A stretch of DNA of 64,000 nt from Acestrorhynchus altus (GCA_034509495.1 CM067518.1:6173028-6237027); one strand, 5' to 3'. Shown: positions 1-12,074, counted from the first letter of the stretch. Translations and numbers: made by a program. Notes: generated from the letters alone by a model not told the origin.

Positions 1-109
1 AATGCACAGAGCCAAATGTATTTTCTTGCATAGTTTAATGGTTGATTGTAGAAACTGATAAGTTAATTGTGTAATTTTTCTGAACAAACCACACCATTTT
101 AGTGGCTAT

Positions 110-410
110 AAGTTGATTCTAAGCCAGCCAACATGCTCATGTTACAGTCATATGCGTGAAACCTTGGCTAGATGGGTTCCAGAGTTTGGCATGGGCTCTG
201 AGATGGCTTGTACATATGCAGTTAGGACCCAGTTGGCCCCATTATTAGCTTATCTCAAAAGCTTGAACCATCAATGTGCATATGACAACCTAAATGGGAC
301 CCATGTTTAACCCCTCTTGTCCCATTACTTACCCTGGTGGACAATTATATGGACCAACTTGAAACTTCTGGACAAACCTTTTTATGGGCCATACATGGAC
401 ATGTAATCGA
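110..410. repeat. Interspersed repeat, unclassified (family A, copy 1)
   Basis: This stretch shares diverged blocks with 60850-61110, including 'cccatgtttaacccc' followed by a variant of a 'ggtgggca' block and a cluster of 'gggttcca'/'acccagt' words. The similarity is only visible by eye and is heavily mutated. A short open frame in it has no recognisable protein features. No target-site duplication was found. Confidence 0.4.
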
Positions 411-500
411 AGATGGTTTGTGAGGATGAAAGGTGAAAACATGCTGGTTAACAGGGTGGTCAACATCAGGCTCATCACCACTGTATCAATTAATTTAAAG

Positions 501-613
501 AAGGGGTCACCAACCCTGCTCCTGGAGAGCTACCTTCTAGCAGCCTTTATATCCAACCTTAATCTACCCCACTTGATCCAACTAATTAGGAAAGCAGCTC
601 TCCAGGAGCAGGG
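501..613. mobile_element. Short foldback (MITE-like) element
   Basis: The ends are inverted copies of one another: 'accctgctcctggagagc' near 513 and its complement 'gctctccaggagcaggg' ending at 613. An imperfect 8-bp flank ('atttaaag' and 'gtttaaag') could be a target duplication, which would fit a hAT-type non-autonomous element. A related end, 'aaccctgcccctggagagc', occurs near 31846. Confidence 0.5.
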
Positions 614-619
614 TTTAAA

Positions 620-1344
620 GTATAATAAAGACATTAAAGTGAGAACAGTGACAGATGATCAAGATGTTTTGTAAGACTTGATAAGATCTGAAGCATCATA
701 ATCATAGCAAACCTAAAGATTCAATGTGAGAATGAGAATGAGAGTTTGGAGCCTGGACACTTCCTGTAGCAAAAAGCCCAACATGACTGGTGAAGAGCTC
801 AGTGCTCCCATTAGATAATTATCATGGTTCTTATTTGCCTAATGTGACTAGTATTTGGATAATATTGTAATTTTCCTCTGATTACAAAAGATTACAGTCT
901 GTGCTGTAAAGAATAATCAGTATAGTTTTATAGACCAAAAGGCTTCCAGTACTACTTAGGACACTTTTTGTTAAGTGGCTCTGGTGTTTAGTACATTCAG
1001 GTCAGGGGTTCTCAGCCTTTTCCACCTCACAAATTCCACAAATAATTTTTTTCCACTTAGATTCACGATTTACAGTGGGATTTCTGGACCACTATGGACT
1101 ACTGTCTTTGAGGGTGGCTCTGCAGACCACTAGAGAGTGCTTCACGGCCCACTGAAAAACCCTAATTTAGAGACAAAACTGCTAAGAATATTGCCTTTTT
1201 TCAGCTATTCAAATCAGCTCATTAACAACACTTTCAGAGTTGCAGGGGTTGTATTACAGCTAACAGCTAACTTTTTATACTTTATATACCTCTATATGCT
1301 CTCAGGTTCCTACACTAACTGGAAACAAACCTACCTCCGCTAAA
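620..1344. other. Intergenic, no gene seen
   Basis: AT-rich sequence with only short frames lacking recognisable protein signal. Around 1003-1160 the words 'gggttctcagcc' and 'gcccactgaaaaacc' suggest an old hAT-type insertion, but the ends are too diverged to define. Confidence 0.4.
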
Positions 1345-1556
1345 TTATTTCCTTCCTCAGAGCCACTTAGTCTCAGAGTTAGTTATTTAGTTAGTTATTA
1401 TTTATTTTTTCTACTCATTGCACATATTTATTCTGTTTATTCTCTCCCTGCCTGCTCCCTTCCCCCTATTGATCTGTGGGTGCAGACAGTTGTAAAAAGC
1501 ATGTTACTGCATGTTGTACTGTGTATAACTATGTATGTGACAAATAAATCGAACCT
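1345..1556 (+). mobile_element. LINE 3' tail relic
   Basis: The block ends 'tatgtatgtgacaaataaatcgaacc', which is typical of the 3' tail of fish non-LTR retrotransposons. No reverse-transcriptase coding sequence precedes it, so this is a 5'-truncated copy. Classification to clade is not possible from the tail alone. Confidence 0.45.
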
Positions 1557-1571
1557 TTAACCTTGAACACA

Positions 1572-1612
1572 TACAGGGTAGGGGTACCTCCAGGACCAGG
1601 ATTTAGAAACCC
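1572..1612. mobile_element. Half of a hAT-type miniature element
   Basis: The 'gggtaggggtacctccaggacc' stretch and the following 'aggatttagaaaccctgc' match the right terminal inverted repeat of the complete 184-bp element at 53724-53907. Only one end is visible here. Confidence 0.45.
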
Positions 1613-1619
1613 TGCACTG

Positions 1620-2249
1620 TTTTCTTTAGTAGGGTCCTGTTCTATTAACATTATCATTGACTACAGCTAAACACTTCTAGAAACTTATCCACTTTAAATG
1701 CAAAAATAAAGTGCATGGTTTGTTTCTTAATGTTTGTCTAACTTGCATGTGGCTTTAACTGATGTTTACAGCTGCTTTGCAGGTTCAGGTGAAGAGACAA
1801 AGGCTTTCAAATGCTGGTGGAAATCTCTGTGAGCAACACGTGGTAAAAAAAGGAATCCTTTTTGGGAAGCCCAAATCCTGGAGTTTGGGTGTTTTATAAA
1901 TGCATTTTTGCAGTTTAGCTTCCGTATATAAACCAAATTGAGAAAGTGAGAAATATTTGTTTTTCCATGATCAATTCAATTTCTGAGAATATCAGCCCCA
2001 GAGTCCCCCACCTAAAGCACTTTATAACTTTAATATCGCACATAACCACACGCATTAAACTGTATTGTGTGAGCTGATGAACTGTTTATTGAGACTATAA
2101 ATCAAGCCTCTCTGTAGTGTATAATGTCTCCATCTGCTGGAGAGTAGATAAGAGGCCTTAAAGATGCACTTTAAAATCTATTTGGTTGTATCTGGGGGAA
2201 AACACAAGGACACAAGAAATACAGGTTAATATAGCAAATTAGGTCATTG
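1620..2249. other. Non-coding DNA beyond the TTPAL 3' end
   Basis: AT-rich, with no frame of interest and no element that can be delimited. It could include extra TTPAL 3' UTR if a more distal poly(A) site is used; an 'AATAAA' on the minus strand also occurs near 2083. Confidence 0.3.
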
Positions 2250-2255
2250 TTTATT
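2250..2255 (-). terminator. Candidate TTPAL poly(A) signal
   Basis: The minus strand reads AATAAA here, about 0.87 kb past the TTPAL stop codon. It would give a 3' UTR of ordinary length. Other AATAAA hexamers occur nearby, so the choice is tentative. Confidence 0.25.
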
Positions 2256-2747
2256 AAAATGGCTGACTTCACTTTCTGAAGCTTTATGAAGATACAGGCA
2301 AGCTACAACACTTGAATGTGGAATTTTTTTTAATTTCTTAAGACAATATCACTGCATCTAACCTATAGATTTATACAATATTATAAATGGTTTACTGAAT
2401 CCTATCAGTTTTGGCAAATAACAACATGGTAAAACATGAAACATGGACTTCATATTGGCAACTTACATGTAATGATGTTAAGCATATTTTCTGTAATGCA
2501 ACCAACTACTATGGTAGTTTTAATCTATCTGATGTTTAAAGCTTCTTTGCATGTTTAAAAGGCTTATGGACATGAACAAACTAGCTAAATGGCTACATAA
2601 ATACAATTCAGCAAGGCATATATAAACAATGAAAGGCATAAATATAAGGAAAGTGTTACAGAAAGTGAGTATAGTACCTTCTATAAACTGGATATATAGT
2701 GCAAGAGGAATACCATGAAAAATGAGGCAACAATAAAAAAAAAAAAA

Positions 2748-2771
2748 TAAAATAATAATAATAATAATAAT
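2748..2771. repeat. (AAT)n microsatellite with A-tract
   Basis: About eight AAT units following a 13-bp A run. It lies within the presumed TTPAL 3' UTR. Confidence 0.85.
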
Positions 2772-3128
2772 ACACATCACTATTGCTTTGGGTTTAACGT
2801 ATTGGGGCCAGACCATGATCATGAGTCTACTCAACTTTCCTCAATTAAGGCAATATTTGCAGAAGAGTAAAGACAAACAGATTAGCATTAAAACAAGACA
2901 TTTGATTTCTTTGTGTGCATCTGTACAAGTGAAAGCATAGCCATAACAAAGGGTCTATAACTACAGTTCTGGTGAGCTTAGTATGGACAACTTTATAGGA
3001 CTGTTCAAGGTCTGTCCTCCCTTTAGCTTTAATGACACATTTAAGAAAAATAAAATTGACCATTGACCCAAACGGTCACAACAGAAGTACGTTTCTAAAG
3101 AAACAGAGGCCGATCGCCTGAGCAGCGG

Positions 3129-3395
3129 TCAGTAACAGTAGTAGAGTTGAGATCGCAGGCCTCTATAAGAGTCCTCAGCCTGCTCGCCCTCGAACAGCAT
3201 GGAGTCAGGCAGAACTACACCCTCTAGAGGGTCTGGCTGGCAGAACTCCACCACAAACTCCTCCTCAGCATCCAGCAGGGTCTGTGCCCAGGCTGACATG
3301 TCCAGCCGGCCGGCCACCCCGCCATACTCCTCTGGAAGGACAGAGCGAGGGATGACCCGGTGCAGAGATGAAAGGTCCGAGCCATGCAAGACATA
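3129..3395 (-). CDS. ttpal: TTPAL terminal coding exon
   Basis: Residues 250-337 and the stop codon. It begins YVLHGSDLSSL after a TTTACAG acceptor, contains LPEEYGG, and ends QLYYCY. An acidic, less conserved segment between residues about 280 and 325 is usual for the family. Confidence 0.95.
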   Translation of the reverse strand, partial: YVLHGSDLSSLHRVIPRSVLPEEYGGVAGRLDMSAWAQTLLDAEEEFVVEFCQPDPLEGVVLPDSMLFEGEQAEDSYRGLRSQLYYCY

Positions 3396-4186
3396 CTGTA
3401 AAGAAGAAGAAGGCCACGAATTTTCAGTAATCACTATGAAATGTGATCACAACATGAATCAATGAATAAATCACCGTTACTTACCCTTTCAGCCATCTTC
3501 TCTTTCAGAAAAGGCTTAATTATTGCAAATATGCCCTTGAAGATTCGAGGCTCATTTATGATGTTTACAGCCTTTATTCTAATCGGAAAGCCATCCTGAA
3601 ATACAAAATCAGACTTTTTAACAAATTTCCAAAATTATTTAACAAATAAAACATCACTTCACACTATGCATCACATTTGAATCTTTGATAATCAGCCTCA
3701 CCTGAAGAATACTAACAACTTTCTTTGCCAGAAGAGGGCCTGGGTTGGAGGCTTGAGATAAACCAACTCCAGTGTAGTCCACCAGGATGACTATGCCATT
3801 CACTTGGGTCTCCTCCGGTTGAATCAGCTTCTCCAGTGTCAAATAAATGGCTCGTATGTTGTCCACAAAGGGATAGTCATTTGGTTTCCACTTGCCTGTG
3901 CAAATCAGAGCAACAGACCCTCATAAGTTCCTATAAGACTCAATAGAACTGTACAACATGGACACAAGAACTGGAACACCAGTCTTAAAACATTATGGCA
4001 CAAAATAATACATTTCATCATTTTATAAGGCATAGAGCAGTCTTATTAGGCCAATATTAAAATATATTACACTGTACATGTTTATGAACTAACACTGACA
4101 TACAGTCATATAAAAAGTTAACCTTTTTAAGTGTATGAACATTTAATCTTCATTTTAACTATACTGAGAGACAGATGTACTACAAC

Positions 4187-4217
<31 letters not shown>

Positions 4218-5553
4218 CAAAGTAACATCTTTAAAAACAATCTCAAAACAATTATAAATCAGCTTTTCCATTGTCCGCTAAACAATTTACAAGTAACAAA
4301 CATTTAAAACAACCGCAAATGTGGCCAGGTCAGGCCGCCCTAGTAAATTCAGCCTCAGAGCAGACCGCAAGACGTGTAAAGAAGTTTCCAACAATCCTAG
4401 AATGCCACGATGAGACCAACAGGGAGCTCTTTCTACAGATGATGTGGAAATGCATACATCAAAACAAACAAAAAAAACCATTGCTGACATCTAGAACAAC
4501 ATGCTTTGGAGAGATTAACTTAAAGTTTAATAATTCGGCCACAGTAACAGAAGATATGTTTAGCACAAAGCAAACACAGCACTTGAGCACAAGAACCTCA
4601 TACCAGCTGTGAAGCATGGAGGCGGAAGTGTCATGTTTTGGAGCTGCTTTGCTGAAACAGGGTCTGGAGAGCGGTCCTTCATAGAAACCACTATGAAATC
4701 TTTATTGTAACAGCAGGGGCTTGGGGAAAATGTATGACCATCTATACAGAGACTGAAGATGAAAGAGATCCCCTAACTGAAAGAATTCAGCATGGATGAG
4801 TGGCAAAATCTTTCTTCAAGTAAGAGACTGGTATACAATTATAGGAAACATCTAAATAATATTATTTCAGCCAAAGGAGAACATACCAGCTACTATGACT
4901 TAGGGTTTCCTAACTTTTTCCTCACAAGATTCCATTGCAATCGTTACAATTTGTTACACAATTTCTTCAGTTTTATGTATCTCTCAATAGAGTTGAATAA
5001 AGATCAAATGTCCATATGTTTAAATATGTTAAAAAAAGTCAAAGGTGTTCATCGAGTGCCTTAACATCAAGCCTGTAGATATGTTAACTTCCTGCTGTTA
5101 ATTCAACCAACCTGGCCGTAAACACAATATGTAGCGGCCTTGAGGGTCAGGTCTGGGTAGGACAGTGAGAAAGCCCAGGTCTAACACGTGCTTCACCATG
5201 GAGGGCTTTAGGTCATGGAAGACCTCAGGCCAGGCTCTTCTGCTGCCATGGTAATTCAGGAGCAGCTGCAGCGCTCTGTCATAATCAAACTTCCTGGCTC
5301 GGAGGAAGCGTAACAGAAAGGCATCGTCCAGACGCGTCCGTAGATTGGGCTGCTCCTTCAATATCATATCACGCAGGGCTTGCACATCTCGGAGACGCCA
5401 CTCTGGCTTCTCCTGCAGCTCCTCTCGTGCCTTGGCCACCAGTTCTGGGGTCAGAGTGCAGGCGTAGATGGGTGGAGGAGGTGCAGGGAAGTGCACACCT
5501 GCCACTTGTTCCGTTGGCGGGCCGCCATCAATGTGACCATTTTGATCTGCCAT
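3129..5553 (-). CDS. ttpal: TTPAL, alpha-tocopherol transfer protein-like (4 coding exons)
   Basis: Joining 5553-5112, 3895-3702, 3595-3485 and 3395-3129 gives 1014 nt, a 337-residue protein with an intact frame and consensus GT/AG junctions. Human TTPAL is about 342 residues. The N-terminus is proline-rich (PAPPPP at 24-28). A CRAL-TRIO N-terminal helical segment (about 37-115) contains DDAFLLRFLRARKFDYDRAL near 76-95. The CRAL-TRIO lipid-binding lobe runs from about 120 to 280 and includes VNGIVILVDYTGV, FPIRIKAVNIINEPRIF and, near its end, LPEEYGG. The C-terminus, LRSQLYYCY, matches TTPAL rather than TTPA or clavesin. The family carries hydrophobic ligands such as tocopherol between membranes in the cytosol; the ligand of TTPAL itself is not settled. 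The ATG at 5553 is the first one after a candidate splice acceptor at 5571. HNF4A lies upstream on the same strand. Confidence 0.95.
3485..3595 (-). CDS. ttpal: TTPAL coding exon 3
   Basis: Thirty-seven codons (213-249), DGFPIRIKAV to KEKMAER. Acceptor TTCAG/GATGG, donor AGG/GTAAGT. It starts and ends in phase 0. Confidence 0.95.
3702..3895 (-). CDS. ttpal: TTPAL coding exon 2
   Basis: Encodes residues 148-212, from KWKPNDYPF to KKVVSILQ: the first half of the lipid-binding lobe. The acceptor is CACAG/GC and the donor CAG/GTGAGG. It ends on a codon boundary. Confidence 0.95.
4101..5065 (+). mobile_element. Degenerate Tc1/mariner element in TTPAL intron 1
   Basis: The left end reads 'tacagtcatataaaaagtt', a form common at the ends of fish Tc1-like elements. 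Near 4607-4655 the plus strand encodes VKHGGGSVMFWSCFA, the conserved core of Tc1-type transposases. Upstream and downstream pieces lie in different frames, so the gene is broken and the element immobile. It sits between TTPAL coding exons 1 and 2, opposite in direction to the host gene. Confidence 0.75.
4187..4216. repeat. (AAAT)n microsatellite
   Basis: About seven tandem AAAT units, inside the Tc1 relic. Confidence 0.85.
5112..5553 (-). CDS. ttpal: TTPAL coding exon 1
   Basis: Encodes residues 1-147 and the first base of codon 148. The donor reads CCAG/GTTGG at 5112. The 17 nt before the ATG are probably 5' UTR, because the minus strand reads AAAATCAG just upstream, a plausible acceptor at 5571. 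Confidence 0.95.
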
Positions 5554-5789
5554 GGGCTACCCGTGTGTATCTGATTTTGGGGTTGAAAGCAATAGCACTG
5601 GGTCAAGCATCAGACATAACATAAAGCAACATACTAAGATAAAAATGTTCTTGAGAAACATTCTAAGAAAAGTGAAATTTGCATAAGTTGGTTATAAAAA
5701 GATTTTTTTTCTTATCTCTTAGAACCCAAGATCCAGATCCTTTTCAGGCAGTTACATGCTGTTATCTAGGCTTTATAATTCAGGAACAT

Positions 5790-6090
5790 CAAGTCATCAA
5801 GAACAACCTCACTATTGTGTGATGAATGATCAGTGAGTAATCCAGCTCAGAAAACAGCAAAAAGTCACTCATTTCCAACTGAATTAAATTCCAGTTTAAA
5901 TGCCAAAGGAACTTCCAGCATGTTTACTGCTCTAAAACTCAACCTGCATGCAGACTCTGACTGATCAAGCAGAGCAGGCGGGGCTAATGACATCACTGAT
6001 CCAACAACTGGGTTATAGAGGAAAAACAGAAGGGAGGGGCTGTTTGCTCTCTTTTTTCAAATTTCAAAATAAAAGTCCCAAGAAGGGATA
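5790..6090. repeat. Interspersed repeat, unclassified (family B, copy 1)
   Basis: Shares with 39160-39330 the words 'taatgacatcactga', 'tgggttata'/'tgggctata', 'gaggggctgtt'/'gaggagctgtt' and 'aataaaagtcc' in the same order. Short, mutated, and apparently non-coding. Confidence 0.5.
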
Positions 6091-6654
6091 ATACTGATAC
6101 ATACATAAATTAAAAAAAAAATTGTTAAACTACTATTTTAAATAATAGCGTTGAATTCACACTAATCTTTAAATTCTTTTCATTTTAACAGCTCAAATGA
6201 ACACATTTGAATAGCCCACGATCTCCTGAAGACATTAACGACTAGTGTGTGTGTATCCTTTAAATACTTTTCTATTGCTTTGGTGAATAAAAGTAAGTTG
6301 AACTATGACAACATCCCACTAAAGGTTCTAAAGGGTTCTCGGGTTCTAAAGGTTAAAATGAGGTGCTGCTTAATCAAATAAAACCCTGTTACCAACAGGA
6401 CAGCTTAAATTAGGAACATGAGCAGCACAAATAAGGACTATGTAAGCTTATGCAGAGCTTTACTCCTAAATAAAGACAAGGTCTGTGTTATCTTCTAAAC
6501 GATCTGAAGAAACAGGACTAAAACAGGGCGTTTATGTGCTCCAGCAATATGATCGATAAAGGCTTTAACACGGGCGACACACGGAATAAATACTGTTTTA
6601 TGACTGTTATTATTACTGCTGTATTTTTTTAATTAGATGAGAAATTAAACCCAC

Positions 6655-6790
6655 CTGCCCAGCAAACCCGCAATCAGTTCCGTGTACAGAAACACAGCGC
6701 GCTGCCATTGGCTGCTCCGTTCTACGTCATCGATTGCGTCAGGCTCTCCGGTCAGTTGTTGGGTTGCCATGTTGGAGAAAATTCCTGTTA
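6655..6790 (-). promoter_or_regulatory. ttpal: Probable TTPAL promoter and 5' UTR exon
   Basis: This stretch is richer in G, C and CpG than its surroundings. It holds an inverted CCAAT box (ATTGG at 6707-6711) and a CRE-like TACGTCAT at 6723-6730. On the minus strand it runs into GCTGGGCAG/GTGGGT, a good donor after 6655 that could splice to the acceptor at 5571 just before the TTPAL start codon. No TATA box is evident, as expected for a broadly expressed gene. A short plus-strand frame from 6708 has no family features; divergent transcription is possible but unsupported. Confidence 0.45.
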
Positions 6791-7147
6791 CTGGCTGGGA
6801 TTTGAGGCTGATTACATGATCATATTATGGCAATATTTACAGACATTTATCATTGATATTTCAAATGAAATCGGAAAAATCTACAATCTAAAGTCGTTTT
6901 TTTCGGTTATTTGGCACGAGTGAAAGAAAAGCATTGCCTACAAAGGGTTTGGGAATGAGGCTCAGAATATAAATCAATTTAATTTAAAGTGATTTTATTT
7001 TAAATGTAATAATAATTTATCAAACATTAATCATACAATAATTTATTATACATGTGAAAAATACATATCTACATTTGTTTATATATTGATTGTTTATTTA
7101 TTGTTGATATGTTTATTTTAGTTTATTTTAGTTTATTTATTTATTTT

Positions 7148-7340
7148 CTCCAATTTGGAAGTGCCATTAGGACTTTTCCCCACATCACACACACAATGCT
7201 TCCGACACTAGGAGAGTGAAGACAAGCACATGAGTCCACCAACACACCTAAAGTCAGCCACCTCCACTTTTTGAACTGCCGCCATTGCATCATTGCTGGG
7301 GAGCCAACACACTTGGAGGACAGTGCCAGGTCACCTGCTC
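7148..7340 (-). mobile_element. SINE 3' fragment, minus orientation
   Basis: The complement matches the 3' two-thirds of the SINE at 57248-57580: 'gtgtgttggct' followed by 'ccagcaatgatg', and at the end 'ggcacttccaaat'. The tRNA-like head is absent, so this copy is 5'-truncated. Confidence 0.6.
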
Positions 7341-7589
7341 AGTTACAACAACTAACGGACAACTATTCTGGCTTGCTGGATTAAGACAGTTGTTGTAAAC
7401 TTAGAAAATGACCTGAAAACTGAACTTTTCACCAGCCTTATGTGCAGACAAAGGGTGTCTATAGATAGTGAGAATGTTCTAAAAGTTCTAAATCAAACAA
7501 GCTAGATAAGATTAGATTAGATTAGATTCACAATGTTAAAGTAGCAAATGGATAGCAAGGGACTCAGTACAAGAATAGATAAACACATA

Positions 7590-7590
<1 letters not shown>

Positions 7591-7615
<25 letters not shown>
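7591..7615. repeat. (TG)n microsatellite
   Basis: About twelve TG units. Confidence 0.9.
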
Positions 7616-7620
<5 letters not shown>

Positions 7621-9329
7621 GTAAATATGTTTTCAGGTCATTTAGTTTATCCTAGAGGTGTGAATAGTCTGCTCTTTAAGCGCCCTCGTGCGGCTGCTCA
7701 GGAGAATTACAGGTAACTGAGTAAGACAGAGATTCCCCGCCTTTCAGGCAGAGCCATCATACCGTCCTGGACAATGTCTGAAACTGGACATGGGTAGCCT
7801 CACTTGATGGTTTCAAAATCAAAATCAAATCAGAAATCAAATTAAATCAAATCATGTTGTCTCCTCCTCCTGTAATGATGAGTGAATGACTGACGTGCAA
7901 GTCCCTCACAGCATTAAAACAGATGTACAAAAAACACAGAACAAAATAACAATCAAACACCTTATAAATGTTGTAATTCTTAAATCTTTTTACCTTGACT
8001 ATCAGTTCTAGTTGCACAAGGTTTCTGCGTGAGGGTAACAATTTACACTTGTGTTTAGGCATGTTTTTAGGCTGCCGTCAGTCATCATCTCCTGTTCGCC
8101 ATCTCTCTCACTCCTACAAACACACATTTTTTGTACGTTTTTATAAGTCTATTTCATTTTTCTTTTAAAATTATATTACAACTTTAAGCAAGTGTTCAGG
8201 GAATGGCTTCATCACAAGAACATCAATAGAGCAGCACATCTGGCCAGTTAGTATAAATAACCTAGTACACACTAGGCGCATTCCTATCACCACAGTAGGT
8301 CTTTATAATTTGGACTATGCTTGGAATTCGGTCATTTTAAATGAGATTCCAAAGTGTTCAGTACCTACACAGTAATGACTACAGATTATTCATCATGTCT
8401 TGGTGGATAAAGCAGCTGGCGCTCAGCACAAGCAGTAGAACGCAATGAAAACACAAACCTGTCGCATGTTCATAAAATCACATTTATTCCCAAATTACTA
8501 CATAACATGATATATGGCTTGAGGTTATAGCATGCTAGTTCATTAAGAAAGCAAAGAGTGGACAAAGTTTCACATGAATTTGAATTGCACCGAACTGAAG
8601 TTCTCTTAGATTAGTATGCAGGGAATACAATGTCTTAGGTACCCTGTGGAATGGAATGCAGCTACTGATTTCCTTTTGGCCAAGCACAGATACCAGATCA
8701 GATCTTTTAAGATCCTGTTCTGATGTGTGGTTCACTCTAGTCTGAAGGACCCCTGTTTGGGTGGTACATGGCTTCATTGAGCTTAGAGTGGTCTGATATC
8801 ACTGGGTGTTGTTTTCTTTAAAAATAATGATTATTAATTGCTCTGTTCTTTTTGGGATTCTGCTGTTCTATGAATGCTATTTTCTTGGCAGTATAGGCTT
8901 GGTAAATATATGGACACACACATGAACCATGTCTAAGTAGCAGCTCTGGTAAGGTCAAACAAGACACTGTCTGGTTCAGTGTTTCTCATCTCCAGCCTTG
9001 GAAGCCCATCTGAATGCTAGTCAGAGAATTGCAACTGACTGACCGATGTAACATATCTGAAGTTGACAACACCTCTGATAAATGGATCAGTAAGGACTAC
9101 ACCCATTGCCCTTTCTTTCTGTCACCCACTTCAGAGCAAATCATGTCCAACCCACCACGACCTCCCACCCACATCACTCTGAACTTCATTATGCAACAGA
9201 AGAAAAACACACTGATTTCTAATTCATGTTAGTTTGTTATGGTTGGTCTGTAAAGCACGAGCATTTAACAGAGGCGTCAATAGATATTAACGAATTGGGG
9301 GCTAAACTTTGACTAGGGGGGGTTTAGGG

Positions 9330-9600
9330 ATAAGCCACCCAGCAGAATTTTAAAAGACTGATTTTAAAAATTGACCTGAAAACATCTGGACAGCGTAACA
9401 GACCCAGGCCTCCCTCTACCCAGCCTCCTCTTCCAGTACTTCTGGGAGGATTCCAAGGCTTTTCCAAGCCAACTGAGAGATATATTCTCTCCAGCATGTC
9501 CTGGGTCTTCTCCAGAGCCTCCTCCTGTTTGGACATGCCCAGAACACCCTACAAGGGAAGCATCCAAACCAGATGCCCAAACCACCTTAGCTGGCTGTAA
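9330..9600 (-). mobile_element. LINE fragment, 3' end of reverse-transcriptase ORF
   Basis: The minus strand encodes MVWASGLDASL, then in neighbouring frames HVQTGG, GRGRPGSV and similar words. These correspond to the conserved tail of a fish non-LTR retrotransposon protein (the RGRPRTRW and EREVWASLLRLLP region, from memory). Frameshifts split it into two overlapping frames, so it is a dead fragment. No 3' tail could be delimited. Confidence 0.55.
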
Positions 9601-10084
9601 TGTAATGTAAGTTAGTTTATGCCTATGATTAACAGGCCTGTGTTACCAAATCCTGTATTATCTGTCTTCTCTGGCATGGGCAGGTCTTTTCACTTGCAAA
9701 ATTGGAGCAACCGAAACACTCCAAACTCAATACTCCACTCCATAAAATCATATTTTAAATCTGATAATAACCTTATGGCCACTTTATAGGCCATAACTGG
9801 ATCTGAAGGACAATACTTTTTCCATAAGTGTGTCATGTTGATATTAAGGAAAACTCCTTTTCATGTTTACATTTATTACAGGTTTCACAGATGATGCGGG
9901 GCAGCAGTGCCTCCCCAGGCCCTAATGTTAAAAAAATATATAACATTGTAAATATGGAGGCAAAGATAAAAAAAGGTAATAAATAAGACAAAATATTGCC
10001 CATTTAAACTGATAATGCGTGTTTATTTGAGGAGATTAATATATAGCCCCTCCAAAACAGGTCTAAATATGTCAGTTTCCTGCA

Positions 10085-10265
10085 ATTAATTGAAGAGGCA
10101 CACAGATGCCAACAGCATAAATCAATGGACCCAACCTGCCTTATCAACAGTTTAGACTGGTGAAAGTGGTGTAATGGTATTGGGAATGTTTTGTTGGTGC
10201 ACGTTTGTACTAATGATCAGTGTTTGAATACCACATCCTGACCATTTGCACCCATGGCCTTCATG
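10085..10265 (+). mobile_element. Tc1-like transposase fragment
   Basis: Aligns by eye with 59995-60195: 'aacagcat' then 'atggacccaacctg', 'aaagtggtgtaatg' and 'gggaatgtttt'. These encode the MDPTCL and GVMVWGMF region of Tc1-type transposases. Only the middle of the gene survives. Confidence 0.6.
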
Positions 10266-11029
10266 GCGTATATCATGGCCACAATTAATTCAGCTTCTAA
10301 AGGCTGCTTCCAGAATGAACAACAAATACAAAATCTCACTGGACATTAGTTCACATTTACAAACTATGGGATGTTGCACAAAATTTGAAGCAGAGCTAGA
10401 ACTGGATATACTCAGCCTGTACGGTGTCATGACCTATTGGCAGCTCAGGATAAGTGAACTATTAGCCATGCCATAGTGGAAGCTCATTAATGTATGACAG
10501 ATAAGGCCACATTACATCCATTTACACAGAGACCGTCCGCAGATCTGAGAAGGAAGGCGCCTGGCTTTTTCTTGAGCTATCTGCAATTGTTTTATGATAG
10601 TTATCAGTCCAAACACACCTAGCACTAAAATCCTTGACCATACACTGCCACGTAGGCTGTCACTTTTATCATCTTGTTTTAAAGCATTTTTACAGCCAGC
10701 AAAGATTAGGAGATTGTCAGGAAACTCCTAACCCATTAGCTTTTGCATATGTTTTTTGTTTGTTTGTTTGTTTTTTACTTTTATACATGTGGATGCATTT
10801 AGTGACTTTGTCTTTGAGTGAGAGGAATGATTTGCAAACCAGAGTTGACCAGTAATAGCTTCAAGAAAGTCCTGAATGTACTAGTTTGGATGGTTTTATG
10901 GGGAGCTGATTCAGCCGGTTTACTCTTCTACTAACATTGCAAACATGAATTTATTTAAAACAGCTGATCTAAGAAAGTGCACTATTTGTTTGTTTGTTTG
11001 TTTTGGCTATTTTGTGAAAAACTAAGCTG

Positions 11030-11690
11030 GCCCCCCAACATTGATTTTCTGGTTGAATGTAGGTCATGACGTTGGGTGACCAAAATTGGACACCAGGAGA
11101 ACATCTGACGACAGCTGATGTTGATATTTTGTTGGTTTTCAGTTACGTAACCAATCCAACATTTTCCAAATGTGACATGTAAGTATCATATTGACATAAA
11201 ATACTGAAGTTTAGTTGTGTCCCAGCTGGCATTTCACCATTTACTAATCACAGAATCAACATCAAGACTGTGGTTGAATCAATGTTGTTTTCAATTTTTT
11301 TCATTTTTATTTTTTTAATGTAATGTTAATATATTATTTCTATGTTTTTTTTTTAACACTAAAGCAACATCTGATATTATTTAAACCACATTTTAACACT
11401 GAAGGTGGGTCATGTGCCAGCTGGGTATAGTGACCAAAACATCTGCTGAACATCATAATGCTATCTTTCATACATCCAAACAACCAGTTTGTCTATTGTT
11501 GGAGTTTGTCATCAACCCATTCTGCGTTTTTGACGTACATGTGACTTAGATTTTCATTCACTATTTTACATCTATACAAAGCTGGGTTTTGACGTCAACC
11601 TGATTTTCAATTTCTAATAAACTACAACATATATTCAGTCCAAAGTGTTTCTGATAACAAATTGATGTCCGTTGCTTGCTGGGAAATGAC
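11030..11690. repeat. Interspersed repeat with recurring 'ccagctgg' words
   Basis: Two related halves, 11040-11260 and 11395-11690, each hold 'cagctgg', 'aacatc' and 'gacgt' words and flank a T-rich centre. The wording is familiar from fish non-autonomous DNA elements, but no ends or duplications are clear. Confidence 0.35.
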
Positions 11691-12021
11691 ACAGTGACAT
11701 AATCACAAACAGAAATGAATAAACAGGCTGCACATGTTTATGTAAAAATATAACCTTGACATTTAATATAAGTTCACATTGCAAGGTTGAAATTCATCCT
11801 CCTCCCAGAAGGCTGTAATGCATGGCAAGGCACTTTTTTTTTTTTGCTCAATCACCAAACAGTGCTGTGTACCCTAACACATGTGGCTTTCTTCTTTAGC
11901 GTCAAACTCTCAAGACCCCTCTTATATTCTCACAGAAAATAGACATCACTCCTTTATGTTAGTTATGGACTACTGGAGCAGTACACTGAAACATATTTAA
12001 AGAATGGATGTATAAAATGAA

Positions 12022-12024
<3 letters not shown>

Positions 12025-12073
<49 letters not shown>
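12025..12073. repeat. (TA)n microsatellite
   Basis: About 24 AT units just beyond the HNF4A 3' end. Confidence 0.9.
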
Positions 12074-12074
<1 letters not shown>

